From Ancistrus triradiatus (lineage: Eukaryota > Chordata > Actinopteri > Siluriformes > Loricariidae): a stretch of DNA of 64,000 bases. Every line of letters begins with the position of its first letter. Positions within the stretch are counted from its first letter, which is position 1. Position numbers and translations under genes: made by a program. This document shows positions 46,576 through 57,565 of this stretch, piece by piece. The notes under the pieces are model-generated. The model had not been told where the DNA came from, ran no database searches, and saw only the letters and a program-made list of their open reading frames with translations. Where the stretch lies: NCBI GenBank assembly GCA_025084515.1, contig JAJAGP010000217.1, positions 62,001 to 126,000 of the forward strand, in the 5' to 3' direction.

Positions 46576-46774
46576 TATAGTGTAAATTTCTTCGTAGAAC
46601 ATATTGGACAAATTTTTTAACTCTCAAGAATATTTGTACATACCCTGTGTGACTATTCACTTTAGAAAATAAAGTCTAAATAAAGTTAGAAAAGAAAGTA
46701 AAGTGGGATAGAAAGACAACCTCTTGACTTGAATTGCATGATTGTCCTTTGGGTTCTTTAGTCCTTGGTTTCAG

Positions 46775-46975
46775 ATGCTGCTGTCAGAAATGTTGAGGGC
46801 GGCCGGGGGCAGTACAGTTACTTCTGAACCTGACTGTGCTCCTTTAACCTTGCCCTTAAACTCACCCCCATTCTACCCATGTTTTGATGAAAAGGGGATC
46901 AATGCCAAGGTCAACCTGAAAGGGGACCTCTCACCAGCAGTCACCCACACAATGGCTTTGCCTTTAAGTACCTAA
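46775..46975 (+). CDS. Candidate terminal coding exon, weak
   Basis: After a pyrimidine-rich tract and acceptor ('ccttggtttcag', ends 46774) comes a 66-codon open stretch to TAA 46973-46975: MLLSEMLRAAGG.., then PPFYPCFDEKGINAK, ending MALPLST. The start is in phase 0, which matches the phase-0 end of exon 18352-18428. No AATAAA follows closely, and the phase-2 reading is open for only 18 codons. It could be chance or a retroelement relic. I do not recognise the sequence. Confidence 0.28.
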   Translation: MLLSEMLRAAGGSTVTSEPDCAPLTLPLNSPPFYPCFDEKGINAKVNLKGDLSPAVTHTMALPLST

Positions 46976-47405
46976 TCCTTTAGAGTAATTGCATAGTTGC
47001 TAAATATAGGCTTATTTAATTGTGAAGAATTGTTTGGGGGCTGGCTGGATCAGGGTTTCTCCTTTCCATATTGTGACCCTCTAATCCTGCAGCCTACCTT
47101 TCATTTTTTTTTTTTTTCTTATTTAGAAAGCTCAGCCTTGATGCATGGTTTTGTAGTACCAGGATTGTTTTATTTTATTTTATTTTATAGTCTTGTAAGT
47201 GCTTTTATTTTGGCTTTGAGGAATAATATGTTCTAGGAGACAGGCTGATTGGGGGTGGTCTGCAGTGTTCCAGAGAAACACAGTTAGTGGTTGGTCTTCA
47301 TAAACATGTCAGTATTAGAGCCAGGTGTACTATTTATCAGATTGTAAGTGTCCTGAGATGTCTTTACTGGATTTTATTGCAAAACATCCTTGTTTACAGC
47401 ATTAG
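46976..47405. other. Non-coding sequence
   Basis: T-rich (47106-47119 T run; TTTTA repeats near 47170). Nothing else. Confidence 0.35.
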
Positions 47406-47407
47406 TA

Positions 47408-48945
47408 CAGTGGGGCAAAAGAGTATTTAGTCAGCCACTGATTGTGCAAGTTCTCCTACTTGGAAAGATGAGAGAGGTTTGTAATTTTCATCATAGGTGC
47501 ACTTCAACTATGAGAGACAAAATGAGGAAAAAAAATCCAGGAAATCACATTGTAGGATTTTTAAAGAATTCAATTGTAAATTGTGGAACATAAGTATTTG
47601 GTCAATAACAAAAATTCAACTCAATACTTTGTAACATAACCTTTGTTGGCAATGACAGAGGTCAAACGTTTCCTGTAAGTCTTCACCAGGTTTGCACACA
47701 CTGTAGCTGGTATTTTGGCCCATTCCTCCATGCAGATCTCCTCTAGAGCAGTGATGTTTTGGGGTAACACGGACTTTCAACTCCCTGCACAAATTTTCTA
47801 TGGGGTTGAGGTCTGGAGACTGGCTAGGCCACTCCAGGATCTTGAAATGCTTTTTATAGAGACACTCCTTCGTTGCCCGAGCGGTGTGGGATCATTGTCA
47901 TGCTGGAAGACCCAGCCACGTTCCATCTTCAGTGCTCTCACTGATGGAAGGAGGTTTTGGGTTAAAATCTCACGATACATGGCCCCGTTCATTCTTCCCT
48001 TAACACAGATCAGTCGTCCTGTCCCCTTTGCAGAAAAACAGCCCCAAAGCACTATGTTTCCACCCCCATGCTTCACAGTAGGTATGGTGTTCTTGGGATG
48101 CAACTCTGCATTCTTTTTTCTCCAAACACGATGAGTTGAGTTTTTACCAAAAATAATTATTTTAGTTTCATCTGACCACAGGATATTCTCCCAATCCTCT
48201 TCTGGATCATCCATATGGTCTCTGGCAAACTCCAGACGGGCCTGGACATGTACTGGCTTAAGCAGGGGCTCACGCATGGCACTGCAGGATCCGAGTCCCT
48301 CTCGGCGTAGTGTGTTAATGATGGTAGCCTTTGTTACTTTGGTCCCAGCTCTCTGCAGGTCATTCATCAGGTCCCTCCATGTAGTTCTGGGATTTTTGCT
48401 CACCGTTCTCATGATCATTTTGACCCCACTGGATGAGATCTTGCGTGGGGCCCCAGATTGAGGGAGATTATCACTTGTCTTCCATTTTCTTACAATTGCT
48501 CCCACAATTGATTTATTCACACCAACCTGCTTGTCTGTTGTAGATGCACTCTTCCCAGCCTGCTGCAGGTCTACAATTTTCGTCCTGGTGTCCTTCGACA
48601 ACTCTTTGGTTTTGGCCATGGTTGAGTCTGACTGTTTGAGGCTGTGGACAGGTGTCTTTTATACAGATAATGAGGTCAAACAGGTGCCATTAATACAGGT
48701 AACGAGTGGAGGACAGAAGAGCTTCTTAAAGAAGATGGAATAGGTCTGTGAGAGCCAGAAATCTTGCTTGTTTATGGGTGACCAAATACTTATTTTCCAT
48801 CATGGTTTACAATTAATTTCCTTAAAAATTCTACAATGTGATTTCTTGTTTTTTTTTCTCATTTTGTGTCTCATAGTTGAAGTGTACCTATGATGAAAGT
48901 TACAGACCTCTCTCATCTTTCTTAGTAGGAGAACTTGCACAATCA
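47408..48945 (-). mobile_element. Tc1-alpha, copy E, right end truncated
   Basis: Left end 'cagtggggcaaaagagtattt' after TA 47406-47407. The right side stops after '..gagaacttgcacaatca' at about 48945, losing the outer terminal repeat. Confidence 0.92.
47621..48619 (-). pseudogene. Tc1-type transposase, best-preserved N-terminal 240 codons (copy E)
   Basis: An uninterrupted frame from MAKTKELSKD at 48619 for 273 codons covers both HTH motifs, the first Asp (WSDETKI) and the second (QHDNDP). Straight after HDNDP a 4-base deletion relative to copy D shifts the frame, so the ENLW Glu block is not translated. The remaining C-terminal sequence is present downstream in another frame. Some residues are missing in the linker (WKTSDNLPQ). 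Confidence 0.93.
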
Positions 48946-49294
48946 CTATATAACTGGATGTCCATTTAGCTTCTTAATGTAATGTGTAATGGGAGACAAA
49001 GCAGGCATTTTTTTGTATTTGTGTTCTGAAAATACAGTTATCTGAAGAAACCAGATTAGTACCCCCACATACATCTTCATAAACCTGTTGCAGCATGGCA
49101 GAAATTCTTTGGAAGCATTTTTTGTATATAGTGTGTGTGCAGTGGTTTAATCTACTAATGGAAAGTGTTTAGAAGCTTCTATTAGTAACAGTTTGATACA
49201 GTAAGTTACCATCCAAGCACTCATTTAACACAAAGTTCAACTGAATGCTTTTGTTACTTTTTAATTTTCTACAAACGTTATTTTCATCGTAGCA
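48946..49294. other. Non-coding sequence
   Basis: Nothing recognised. Confidence 0.35.
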
Positions 49295-49480
49295 GCTCTG
49301 GTGGTTTGATTATAAGAAGCAAGCTGTCAGAAGATGAAGGCTTTGGTTCGAAGCCCAGTTTGGGCTTGCAATGTGAAGTTCAAATGCTGTGTTTACAGAA
49401 CCCTGTGATGGAATAGCACCCTGTTTAGGGCGTGCAACTGTCCAAAATGTATCTTGTGTTATCGTCGTTTAGACAGATAG
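49295..49480 (+). mobile_element. Degenerate tRNA-derived SINE
   Basis: B box-like 'ttggttcgaagcccag' at about 49343 and a body 'accctgtgatggaatagcaccctgtttaggg' typical of a fish SINE 3' region. The A box is eroded. Confidence 0.5.
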
Positions 49481-50013
49481 CTCAAGATATATTTAGAACT
49501 TTATTTTCAGCTGCTCAAGAATTTGTCAGCAGTGTATACTAAAAAATGTGGATGTTTTATTTTGCTGTGACCACATTTATACTAAATTATATTGTTACCT
49601 TCCATTTGGGTGAAGTATTTTTAAATCAAAGGATATTTTAAAGGGATAGTGTAATCATTTAAAAACATAGTCATAGGCACTAGAGATTTGAAGTGACCGA
49701 GGAGTTTACTTGACATACAGTCGACCCAAAAAGTATTTGGTTGCTTATGCCATACTTTGAGTGTGTGATTTTCAAAAGAAGTAAAGTGAGACACCACAAG
49801 CAAACTTTGCAAGGAAAACATTTACCAAAGGACTACGTTTAAAATGATAAAACAAATACATTTTTCCTTTTACTCTTTAAAATGTATATGACTGACTGTT
49901 CAAAACTGTATGAAGTTTCCACACTAGAGCCTGTTCTGTTTCTTCATAGTTAATGTGACAAACTACATATGTGACATTCTGGTAGGGGCATGTATATAAA
50001 AAAAATTGAAGGC
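49481..50013. other. Non-coding sequence, nothing recognised
   Basis: No supported feature. Confidence 0.35.
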
Positions 50014-50417
50014 ACAGGTAGGCACCCTTTAAAGTATGCATTGTATTTTGTGAAACAGGATGTTGACTCAAAGTAGGTTATATACTTTGCATGTAGTGTT
50101 TAATTTGAAATAATAATGTTTAATTAAAACCCAATATAAAAGCATTTAGTAAAGTACTGCACAATACAGTAATTCCTATTTTTGTATTTTTTTATAAAGC
50201 TTGAAACACTTCCCGAAAACGAATGGAATCTTACCATGTTGTGTTCTGCCTGTTCAAAACTGATTTCTCTCTTTTTTTTGGTCAACTTGTGTCACAAGGG
50301 TTTGCTTGTACTAGTTTTCTGTCAATTAGAAATGAGTAAGATGCATAGAAGTCAGATATTTATTTCCGATTAGAATTCGGACATTGACCGGATGGACATT
50401 AACCAGTTCCTACCTGT
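50014..50417. mobile_element. Element Q, uninterrupted copy
   Basis: 404 bp with inverted ends 'acaggtaggca' and 'tcctacctgt'. It gives the reference order of blocks for the split copies at 17211-17740 and 40864-43692. No ORF. Superfamily unknown. Confidence 0.7.
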
Positions 50418-50470
50418 AATTAACTGAGTAGATCCAGTATAAATTACACTGGGACCAGTTATTTAAAAGT

Positions 50471-51074
50471 ATAGTGGAACCTCGAACGGTCTGTTTGGAA
50501 TTTTTTGTAATCTATTTCGAACAAAAATTCTGACCAAAGATGATGCATGTACTCCAGTCCAGTTGGTGGCGATAATACAGTCATTATAGTATGCCAATCG
50601 CTATAAAATCCAAATGAAGAGCTAGAGTGCAATCATAGGCACATTTATGTATATTTTATTATATTATATTATTTTGTTGTTATATTATGTACATTATAGC
50701 AGTCTATGGGTGTGATTTCAGAAACCCCCTCACTCTCGGTGCCTCTCTCCCAGTGTTAACATGTGCTGAAACTGTGTTCGCTTCAGTGGCTTTGAAGTTT
50801 CACTTTATTTTCACCTATTGCATGTCGTTATCTTTCATTTATTTCATGTATTTATTGATTTTTAGTTAGTATTGCATTCCTTTGCTTTATTCATGCTTAT
50901 AATCATTAATTATATACAAATATAAGTGTAAGAAGCAATCATTTGGGGGTTGGGAACAGGTTAATCCTATTTCCATTACTTCTTATGGGGAAATTTGATT
51001 CCAACTTCGAACACATCGGAGTTCGAACAGGCTTCTGGAACCAATCAAGTTCGAATTCTGAGGTACTGCTGTAA
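50471..51074. mobile_element. MITE with 'cagtggaacctcg'-type ends
   Basis: Left 'tatagtggaacctcgaac' and right 'ttcgaattctgaggtactgctgta' are imperfect inverse complements. 'ttcgaac' motifs occur near both ends. The left end is shared with 17741. No coding capacity. Confidence 0.72.
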
Positions 51075-51079
51075 TTGCA

Positions 51080-51685
51080 AAGAGGAAGTAAGTTTTGAGA
51101 AAAGGTCTAGCATCATCCTCTAGTATAAAGAAGGCAACCCCATTAGACAGATTAGCCAAAAAAAATCTTCCTTACTCCACAGTTGGATATATTGTAAAAA
51201 GCTTCAAAGCTGAAGGACTTGTGAATGACAACTGGCAACATAAAGGAAGACCCTCCCAAAACACCAAAAGACCGTTCAGGATAATTGTAAACAACAACAA
51301 ACGGGTAAGAATCAGCAGCATGGATTGTGTCAGACACCAATGAGAATTTTCAGATACAAGTTCGTGCACAAACGAATCAAAACAGGTTCAGCAAACAATG
51401 GTATAGAGGGAGAGTAATGCAGCACAAACCATGAGTCAGCTTCAAGAACAAGAAAGCAAGTGTGAAATTTGCTGAAGAACATGGGCAGAAAGACTGCAGC
51501 TAGTGAACGTCTGTCTTATTTTCATGTGAATCCTGGATGAACTTACATGGATCTGGTAGTAGAGTGTTTGTCGGGAGAAAGTACTTAGGGTTCTATAAAG
51601 AACAGTTGGTAAAGTTGAAGACTGAGCCTGATTTTCCTGCAGTGGTGTTGGTGAGCTTGCCTTCACTGATCACATCATGAAAGTT
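51080..51685 (+). pseudogene. Degenerate Tc1/mariner-type transposase
   Basis: The piece 51095-51343 reads LPYSTVGYIVKSFKAEGLVNDN then KGRPSQNTKRPFRIIV, like the linker after the first HTH of Tc1 proteins (GRPS box). Further on 'aagtgtgaaatttgctgaagaacatgg' gives VKFAEEHG, another family block. Multiple stops. No ends found. Confidence 0.6.
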
Positions 51686-51789
51686 GGTACTGGTTGGCGA
51701 TATGACCTCAAATCAGTATCACGATTAATTGAACAATTTACTTCGATTATGATTGATGAATGATTTTTCATAGTTCATTGACAAGGTTT

Positions 51790-52278
51790 GCACTGTGTGT
51801 ATGTGTACAGCCAACAAAAAGGTCACCACCTGGATTTAACTAAGCAAATAGTTAAAAAAGAGCCTCCCATGTGGATAATTACTTCATTGGTGATGATGTT
51901 TCAGCTGGCAACAAGGTATTTAACTCCAACTGATGCAGTGAGTAGCTTCTCATTTGTTGGCCAACCATGTCGAAAGATACATCTTGTGGTTGTGGAAAAG
52001 ATGTTCATCTGTTTCAGAAGGGACAAAGAGTGGTTCAGGGAGCATGAGAAATCATTTTCACACATTGATTGGCCACCACTGAGTCCAGACCTGAACCCCA
52101 TTGAGAATCTTTGGGATGTGCTGGAGAAGAATTTGCACAGTGGTCCAAATCTCCCATCATCAATACAAGATCTTGGGGAACAATTAATGGAACTCTGGAC
52201 AGAACTGCTTCTGCAATGTCACAATATTTATTTCCGTCCAGAGTTGCATGAATTTTAACCCCAATATCTTTTATTGAG
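51790..52278 (+). mobile_element. Internally deleted Tc1-like element, family 7
   Basis: Starts near 'cactgtgtgtatgtgtacagcc', continues 'ggtcaccacctggatttaac', then at about 52018 jumps from the leader to the C-terminal transposase part. The open stretch 51788-52258 ends with EWFREHEKSFSHIDWPPLSPD and NPIENLWDVLEKN (catalytic Glu). The N-terminal domain and both Asp are deleted. Confidence 0.82.
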
Positions 52279-52285
52279 TCTCTAG

Positions 52286-53329
52286 TAGGGCTGCAACAAC
52301 GAATCGATAAAATCGATAATAATCGATTATTAAAAGTGTCGATAACGAATTTCATTATCGAGTCGTTGTGTCACATGATTTATGTGTCCCCCGCCTTGTC
52401 ATATCCACTTACGTTACTTGCGGCACTTCGTCAACACTGGAAATAAAACACGAGCGATTGAACGGAGCGAGGCGGGGCCGGCGCGGACGCGGAATCTTCA
52501 AAATAAGTTACCGTTAAGAATTAAATAAATTCTACAAATGAAACATGACCGATGCAGAGAAGAAGGTTCGGCTTAACACCTCAAAAGTGCACTTCACGCA
52601 TCACATAACAAAAAATGTGTAACAAGCAAGCTTTGCAAAAGTGATCTGACCTGGCACGGGAGCACCCCGGTGCTGATACAGCCCTCAAAACGGAAACATG
52701 TTGCAGTCACCGATGAGGATGAAGGGAGCTCAACAACAGCGTAAGTCACCACAATATCCCCAGTTTGTTCCGTTTTGAAGTGAGGAGACGTAACGGCGCA
52801 CTTAGACTATGCGAACGGACATAGCACGGCTGATGCTGTTTTTGCTGGTTAGCTGGATAATGACAGTGACGGAGTTAAGAGACAGATATCCTATATTGGC
52901 CAGGCTAGCCAAGTCCTATTTATGCATTTTTGGTACTTCAACACTGTCTGAGCGTTTATTTTCTGCAGCAGGAAATATAGTCTCTAAAAAGAGAGCCAGC
53001 TTTAGCCAGGAGCATGTTGACATGCTAACATCTTTGGCTTGCAATGCAAAGTTTCTAAAGAAAGAGCATGAATGAGTTTGTATGTAGTGTTTGCATCAGA
53101 GATGCATTTATTCTTCTTTATTGTTTAATTTGTTATTTTAATTTATTAATCAATTTAATTTATTATTATTCATTTATTGTAAGCACTCATTTGCTCTGTT
53201 ATTTAATGTTATATTTCTGAATAAATACATGGAAAGGTTTTTTTTTTCCTCAAACCCGATTCATCGATTAATCTGAAAAATAATCGACCGATTAATCAAT
53301 TATTAAAATAATCGTTAGTTGCAGCCCTA
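52286..53329. mobile_element. Non-autonomous hAT with perfect 8-bp target duplication
   Basis: 1044 bp, ends 'tagggctgcaacaacgaat' and inverted '..cgttagttgcagcccta', with AATCGAT-rich subterminal regions. Flanked by identical 'gtctctag' at 52278-52285 and 53330-53337, the 8-bp signature of hAT. Confidence 0.95.
52809..53075 (+). pseudogene. hAT transposase C-terminal dimerisation domain fragment
   Basis: An open 88-codon stretch includes RYPILARLAKSYLCIFGTS, then SERLFSAAGNIVSKKRASF and a Cys/Phe-rich end, the hAT C-terminal dimerisation domain of ZBED-type proteins. The BED finger and catalytic core are absent, so it is a remnant carried by a deleted element. Because the domain mediates dimerisation it could in theory act as a trans partner, but a promoter is not visible. 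Confidence 0.85.
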
Positions 53330-53337
53330 GTCTCTAG

Positions 53338-53595
53338 CACATCCCAAAGATTCTCAATGAGCTTCAGGTCTGGACTCTGTGGTGCTCAATCCATGTGAAA
53401 ATGATGCCTCATGCTCCCTGAACCACTCCTTGACTCTAATTAATCATTTGACTCTTCTAAAACAGATTAACATCTTTTCCACAACCACAGGATGTGTCTT
53501 TCGAGCTGAAACATAATCACCAATGCAGTACTTATCCGATGGGAGGCTTTTCTTTCGTTTTTTTGCTTAGTTAAATTCAGGTGCCGAAAATGCCA
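53338..53595 (-). mobile_element. Second internally deleted Tc1-like family 7 piece, inverted
   Basis: The inverse complement matches 51830-52124, including the same internal deletion junction ('gatgttaatctgttttagaag..gtggttcaggg'). It ends at the hAT insertion. Confidence 0.8.
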
Positions 53596-53842
53596 AAGCA
53601 TTTTTCTTTGACACAAGCTGCTGGGTGTTTGAGTTCTCCTCCATGTTGCTTCTATTTCTCTGTTTGAACGGGGCACAGTCATGTGACTACACAAGCAGTA
53701 CTTTGTTTTTAAGGGGACCAAACATGAACACCCAGTGGATAACACATTAAAAAGCATTTAAAAACTTGAAATAATCAGCATGGGCACGTTAACGTTGGTT
53801 AATGGTTCTGAATGCTGGTTTTGATTCATTTGCTCAGTCCTA

Positions 53843-54103
53843 GGCTGCAGATAAAACCACCTTGGACAAGATCATGGACAAGACACCTGCAGGTGAAGCA
53901 GACTAACCTCTGCTTATTCTTGTCTGTCACGTCTTCTGGGTCAATCCACAAGTCCTCAGTAGTTTTCTTTGTCCATGAGATTTTCAGCAATTTTCTGAGA
54001 CACTTTGTTCTTTCTTCAGTGTCCAGGCTTCATATTTATATTATGCTCCTTGCCAGAACAAAGCTTTCAGCTATCGTAGTTTGGTGATGGTGCTTAACTG
54101 ACT
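53843..54103. other. Non-coding sequence
   Basis: The 91-codon ORF at 53812-54087 is unsupported. Confidence 0.35.
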
Positions 54104-54460
54104 TTCAAGTTAAGTCAGATTTATTTCTATAGAGCTTTTTACATTGGAGCATTGTCTCAAAGCAGCTTAACAGTTTTAGATTATCTTCTAATATCTAGGG
54201 CCAGTGTCAAACTGAGCAAGACTAGGGCGATGGTGGCAAGGAAAAACTCTCTGAACATTCCAAGGAAGAAACCTTGGGAGGACCAACATTCAAAAAGGGA
54301 TCCATACTTTTTGGGTGGGTTAGATGAGAAATGTAAGAATTAAACTGATTTATCTAGTCAAATAAGTTTGTCGTAACAGTTAAGAAAAAGAAACTAAGTA
54401 AATATTAACAGATAAAATATTGAATAAAATGGTGTAAGAAATATGCATATCAATAGGATT
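54104..54460 (+). repeat. Dispersed fish repeat, family S, copy 2
   Basis: 'gtcagatttatttctatagagc', 'gcattgtctcaaagcagctt', 'ggcaaggaaaaactc' and 'gaagaaaccttgggagg'. Same order as 435-690. Confidence 0.65.
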
Positions 54461-54839
54461 TTTAGTCCTTGGTGGCACGTTGTCCCCAGTCGGCCGGAGG
54501 AGGGAGAATTAATGCCTTCTCACATTGCCCGGATATGGGCTGGAGCTGATGATGGAAACATCTTGAGTGGAGCTGAAGCGGAGGTACATCTTAGTGTGTG
54601 GGGCTGGAACTGGTACAGGAACACAAATTCAGAGAGAAAAGAGAAAATGTAGTTAGTTATTGATTAAGAGTCCAGTAACAACCATGATGCCATGTGTAGC
54701 ATGAGACTCCAGCAGCAAGTTTTTTCAGCTGTAATCCTTGTCAATTTAACCATTAGCTCCATGCCCATTACCAGTCTTGACTTGACTTCAAGTATCAAAA
54801 GGAGTCCACTTGATCCAATCTTCTTCCTTTCAACATGAC
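54461..54839. other. Non-coding sequence, nothing recognised
   Basis: The 69-codon ORF at 54443-54652 is unsupported. Confidence 0.35.
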
Positions 54840-55245
54840 CTCCATTTCTTCAGTGTTTGGCATGTATTTTTATAATTTTGGGATTTTGTCAATAACGATA
54901 ATTACACGATAATTTGGTCTAAAGTATCTTGGGTCTAAAGTATTCAAAAGTTGTTTGAACCCATCTCTCTCCACCCCCTGAACTGGCACTGTCTTTCACA
55001 ATGTAATTGGTGGCAGCATTTGTTATGTCTTCCCATTTGTTCCTTTTGATGTTGTCAGGCATTATTTTTGTAGAATGATTCCGCTGAACGTGTTTTTATG
55101 CTGGTACCTTGGCTGGTTTAATCCTGTCACAGACAGCTGACTCCTGAAGTTCGTAATTATTTTTATGTTCTGGACGGTGGTTAGTTTGCACATGGTGAAA
55201 TAAGTCATATATGTCAAGCTGTCTGTAATGTCAATTGATTTCTGA
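54840..55245 (+). repeat. Dispersed repeat T, copy 1
   Basis: Co-linear with 63595-63990: 'gggattttgtcaataacgataat', 'cttgggtctaaagtattcaaa', 'ggtaccttggctggttta' and 'gttagtttgcacatggtgaaataagt'. Probably an old DNA element; no coding signal. Confidence 0.65.
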
Positions 55246-55294
55246 CAGTTTTTGCAGACTGATGTCTAGCTATTAAATCGAACTAAATTTAAGT

Positions 55295-55400
55295 CTGGGT
55301 CCAGCACTGACCATGCACAGTTTGCATGTTCTCCTTGTGTCTATGTGGGTTTCCTCAAGGCAGTATGATTTCCTCCCACATTCTAAACACACGTTAGGCC
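55295..55400 (+). mobile_element. SINE family 2 fragment
   Basis: 'agtttgcatgttctccttgtg..gggtttcctc..tttcctcccacattctaaac' is the SINE body without head or tail. Confidence 0.55.
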
Positions 55401-55424
55401 ATTTGTCATCTCCATAGTGATCTA

Positions 55425-55535
55425 GTGTGAGAGAGAGAGAGACAGAAGATAGGGCGCGAGAGAGCGCGTTTGTGAGACAGCGAGTGCGTGCACGTGCATA
55501 TGAGTGCGAGTGTATGCATGCAAGTGCACCTGCGA
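55425..55535. repeat. GA/GCGCGT/GTGCRA low-complexity tract
   Basis: Short GA repeat followed by purine-pyrimidine alternating sequence. The ORF over it is an artefact. Confidence 0.75.
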
Positions 55536-55744
55536 GTGTGCAACTATGCGTGAACAGTATAATGGATTTACTCTACTTCTGCTACAAAAATGAATCTGAT
55601 TTTTTTCATATGCTTTTGATAGTGTGCAGTTTTAACTGGAATGTTGGTTTGTCAGAGTTCGGTCATGGGAGGCACTGGGACACTAGAGGTGCCAGCTGAC
55701 CTGACGGATGTGTTTGGAAAGTTGGAAAGAACAGGAGTACCTGG

Positions 55745-55862
55745 AGGCAAATAACACTGTACATGTATCTACATGCAGGCTCCACATAAGCAGTGCCAGG
55801 ACTTGTGCCCAGGTCTTTGGAGCTTCAGGCGACAGTCATAACTACTGCACCAGCAACTTCAC
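55745..55862 (-). mobile_element. SINE family 2, degenerate, minus strand
   Basis: On the minus strand: 'ggtgcagtagttatgactgtcgcctgaagc', then 'tgtggagcctgcatg', the head and body of the family. Confidence 0.5.
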
Positions 55863-56988
55863 CAACATGCTGCTCATTTTTTAAAGTATAATTGTGTTTC
55901 AAAAACTAAATGAAAAGGCTGTAGATGCCTATCATCAGCAACAACAATAATAACACAATAATAATCATAATGCCCTAAGCAGTATCTTAGTACAGGAATG
56001 ATACCATTTACAGTCACTGATTAAAAGTTTTAAAAAGGCAGTGTTTTGGTTTTGAAGTGTCATGTTTTAATCCTGAATGAGCTTTAGTGCTTGTTGCAGT
56101 TTTATTTGTTTCATGATTTATAATGAAATTGCAGCCTGTTATTGCACTATAAATAATTTGGACGAGTTAGAAGTGTGTGTGGGTTACCGATGATGACTAA
56201 AGGTCAATCCTAAGGTAAACTTTGTTTAAATCACTGATCTAATCAATGTTAAAGGTTATAAAAGAATTCTGCCTCTCTTTGTTTGTTAAAAAAACTAAAA
56301 AAATTATTTTCAGCAGGTTTATATTTGGTTGTTTTTGGAGATTAGTTTTATTAAAATGCAGACCTGTGTACATATGAGGCGTGATTAAACGGACCGTCCA
56401 ATTGCGGCATTATCCACATGCCCAGTATCACTCTGGGCATACCATTACTCTTCACTTTGGTTTCTGTTTTCCTCAATATTATGCTTTCATATTGTTTTAA
56501 AGTATGTCAAGTATTCATAAGGATTCTAATCCTCTTAGAGAGCTCCAAGATAATCTTAAAAATTCCTAGCTAGGAGTTTTAGCTTTAGAGCAAATCAGAA
56601 GCGATCTCAGAGCAAATCAGAGCAAGGAGAATGCAAAAACTTCTCAGTGAGGAGGCGGGGTTGACCCGGTTGCTAGGTATGACGCATTCTTTTGAAGACT
56701 GTGATTTGTTGTCACCCTTGTCACTCACTCTGTCTCTCACACCCACACAGATGCATCTAATTAGGGAAATACTGTATAGCCTACTATAGGTATTTGGAAT
56801 AATAGGCGTGGGGTATTTCTGCATATTTTACACTAATTACACAAGTGTGCTTATTTGCTTTATTTTATTAACTGTGTGTATACCATGCTGGTAAGTTTGT
56901 AGCCTACTTAATCTATTGGATAGCCTGTGAACTGGAGGAAATACTGCTCCACTCTTTTCAGGTATGATGCTGCCATGACCAATTTATT
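55863..56988. other. Non-coding sequence, nothing recognised
   Basis: No supported feature. Short ORFs only. Confidence 0.4.
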
Positions 56989-56990
56989 TA

Positions 56991-57563
56991 CCATATTTTT
57001 TGGACCATAAAGCGCACCGGGTTATAAGACGCAATATCAACGATCGGCTGCTAACGGGTATATTTTCATACATAAAACGCACCGGGTTATAAGGCGCATT
57101 AAATGAAACAAAACTCTCAAGTTCCGTCGGAAGCTCAGTTTGGTCTTTACCTGGCGCAGGGCGTCTTCTTGCTTCCTCCACTTCCGTACCATTGATTCGT
57201 TAATGTTGAATTCTTTCACAGCTGCTCTATGTCCATGTTGTACTGCGTGGGACCGATAGCATTGAGTTTGAAATCCGTTTCGAAAATGAATGAATGCCCA
57301 CACACCGTAATGCTGAAGCAACATACCGTATTACTCCGCGATGCTGCGCGCTACGTTTGCCGTAAGCTTCGTAACTTACCAAAGACCGTGCTAAAACATT
57401 TTGACAGATTTATGAGCGCCGTGTACCATCTACAATCGGTTCTAGGTCAGAAGGCTCAACCAGAATTAATTCATACATTAGGCGCACCGCATTTTAAGGT
57501 GCACTGTCGATTTTTGAGAAAGTTAAAGGATTTTAAGTGCGCCTTATGGTCCGAAAAATACGG
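56991..57563. mobile_element. Non-autonomous pogo/Tigger-like DNA transposon, copy 2
   Basis: Ends 'ccatattttttggacc' and inverted 'ggtccgaaaaatacgg', with TA at 56989-56990 and 57564-57565. It shares the 'gcaccgggttataaggcgc' motifs with 3964-4631 in opposite orientation. The minus-strand ORF 57037-57324 reads HGHRAAVKEFNINESMVRKW, like the N-terminal helix-turn-helix of pogo/Tigger transposases. Confidence 0.82.
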
Positions 57564-57565
57564 TA

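Larger units (their letters stand above)
51688..53842 (-). mobile_element. hAT-type element (family of 25073), split by Tc1-like pieces and another hAT
   Basis: Left edge 'gcgatatgacctcaaatcagtatcacgatta' and right edge '..ttgattcatttgctcagtccta' are the two ends of the 25073-25848 family, inverted. Nearly all internal sequence belongs to later insertions. Confidence 0.65.
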
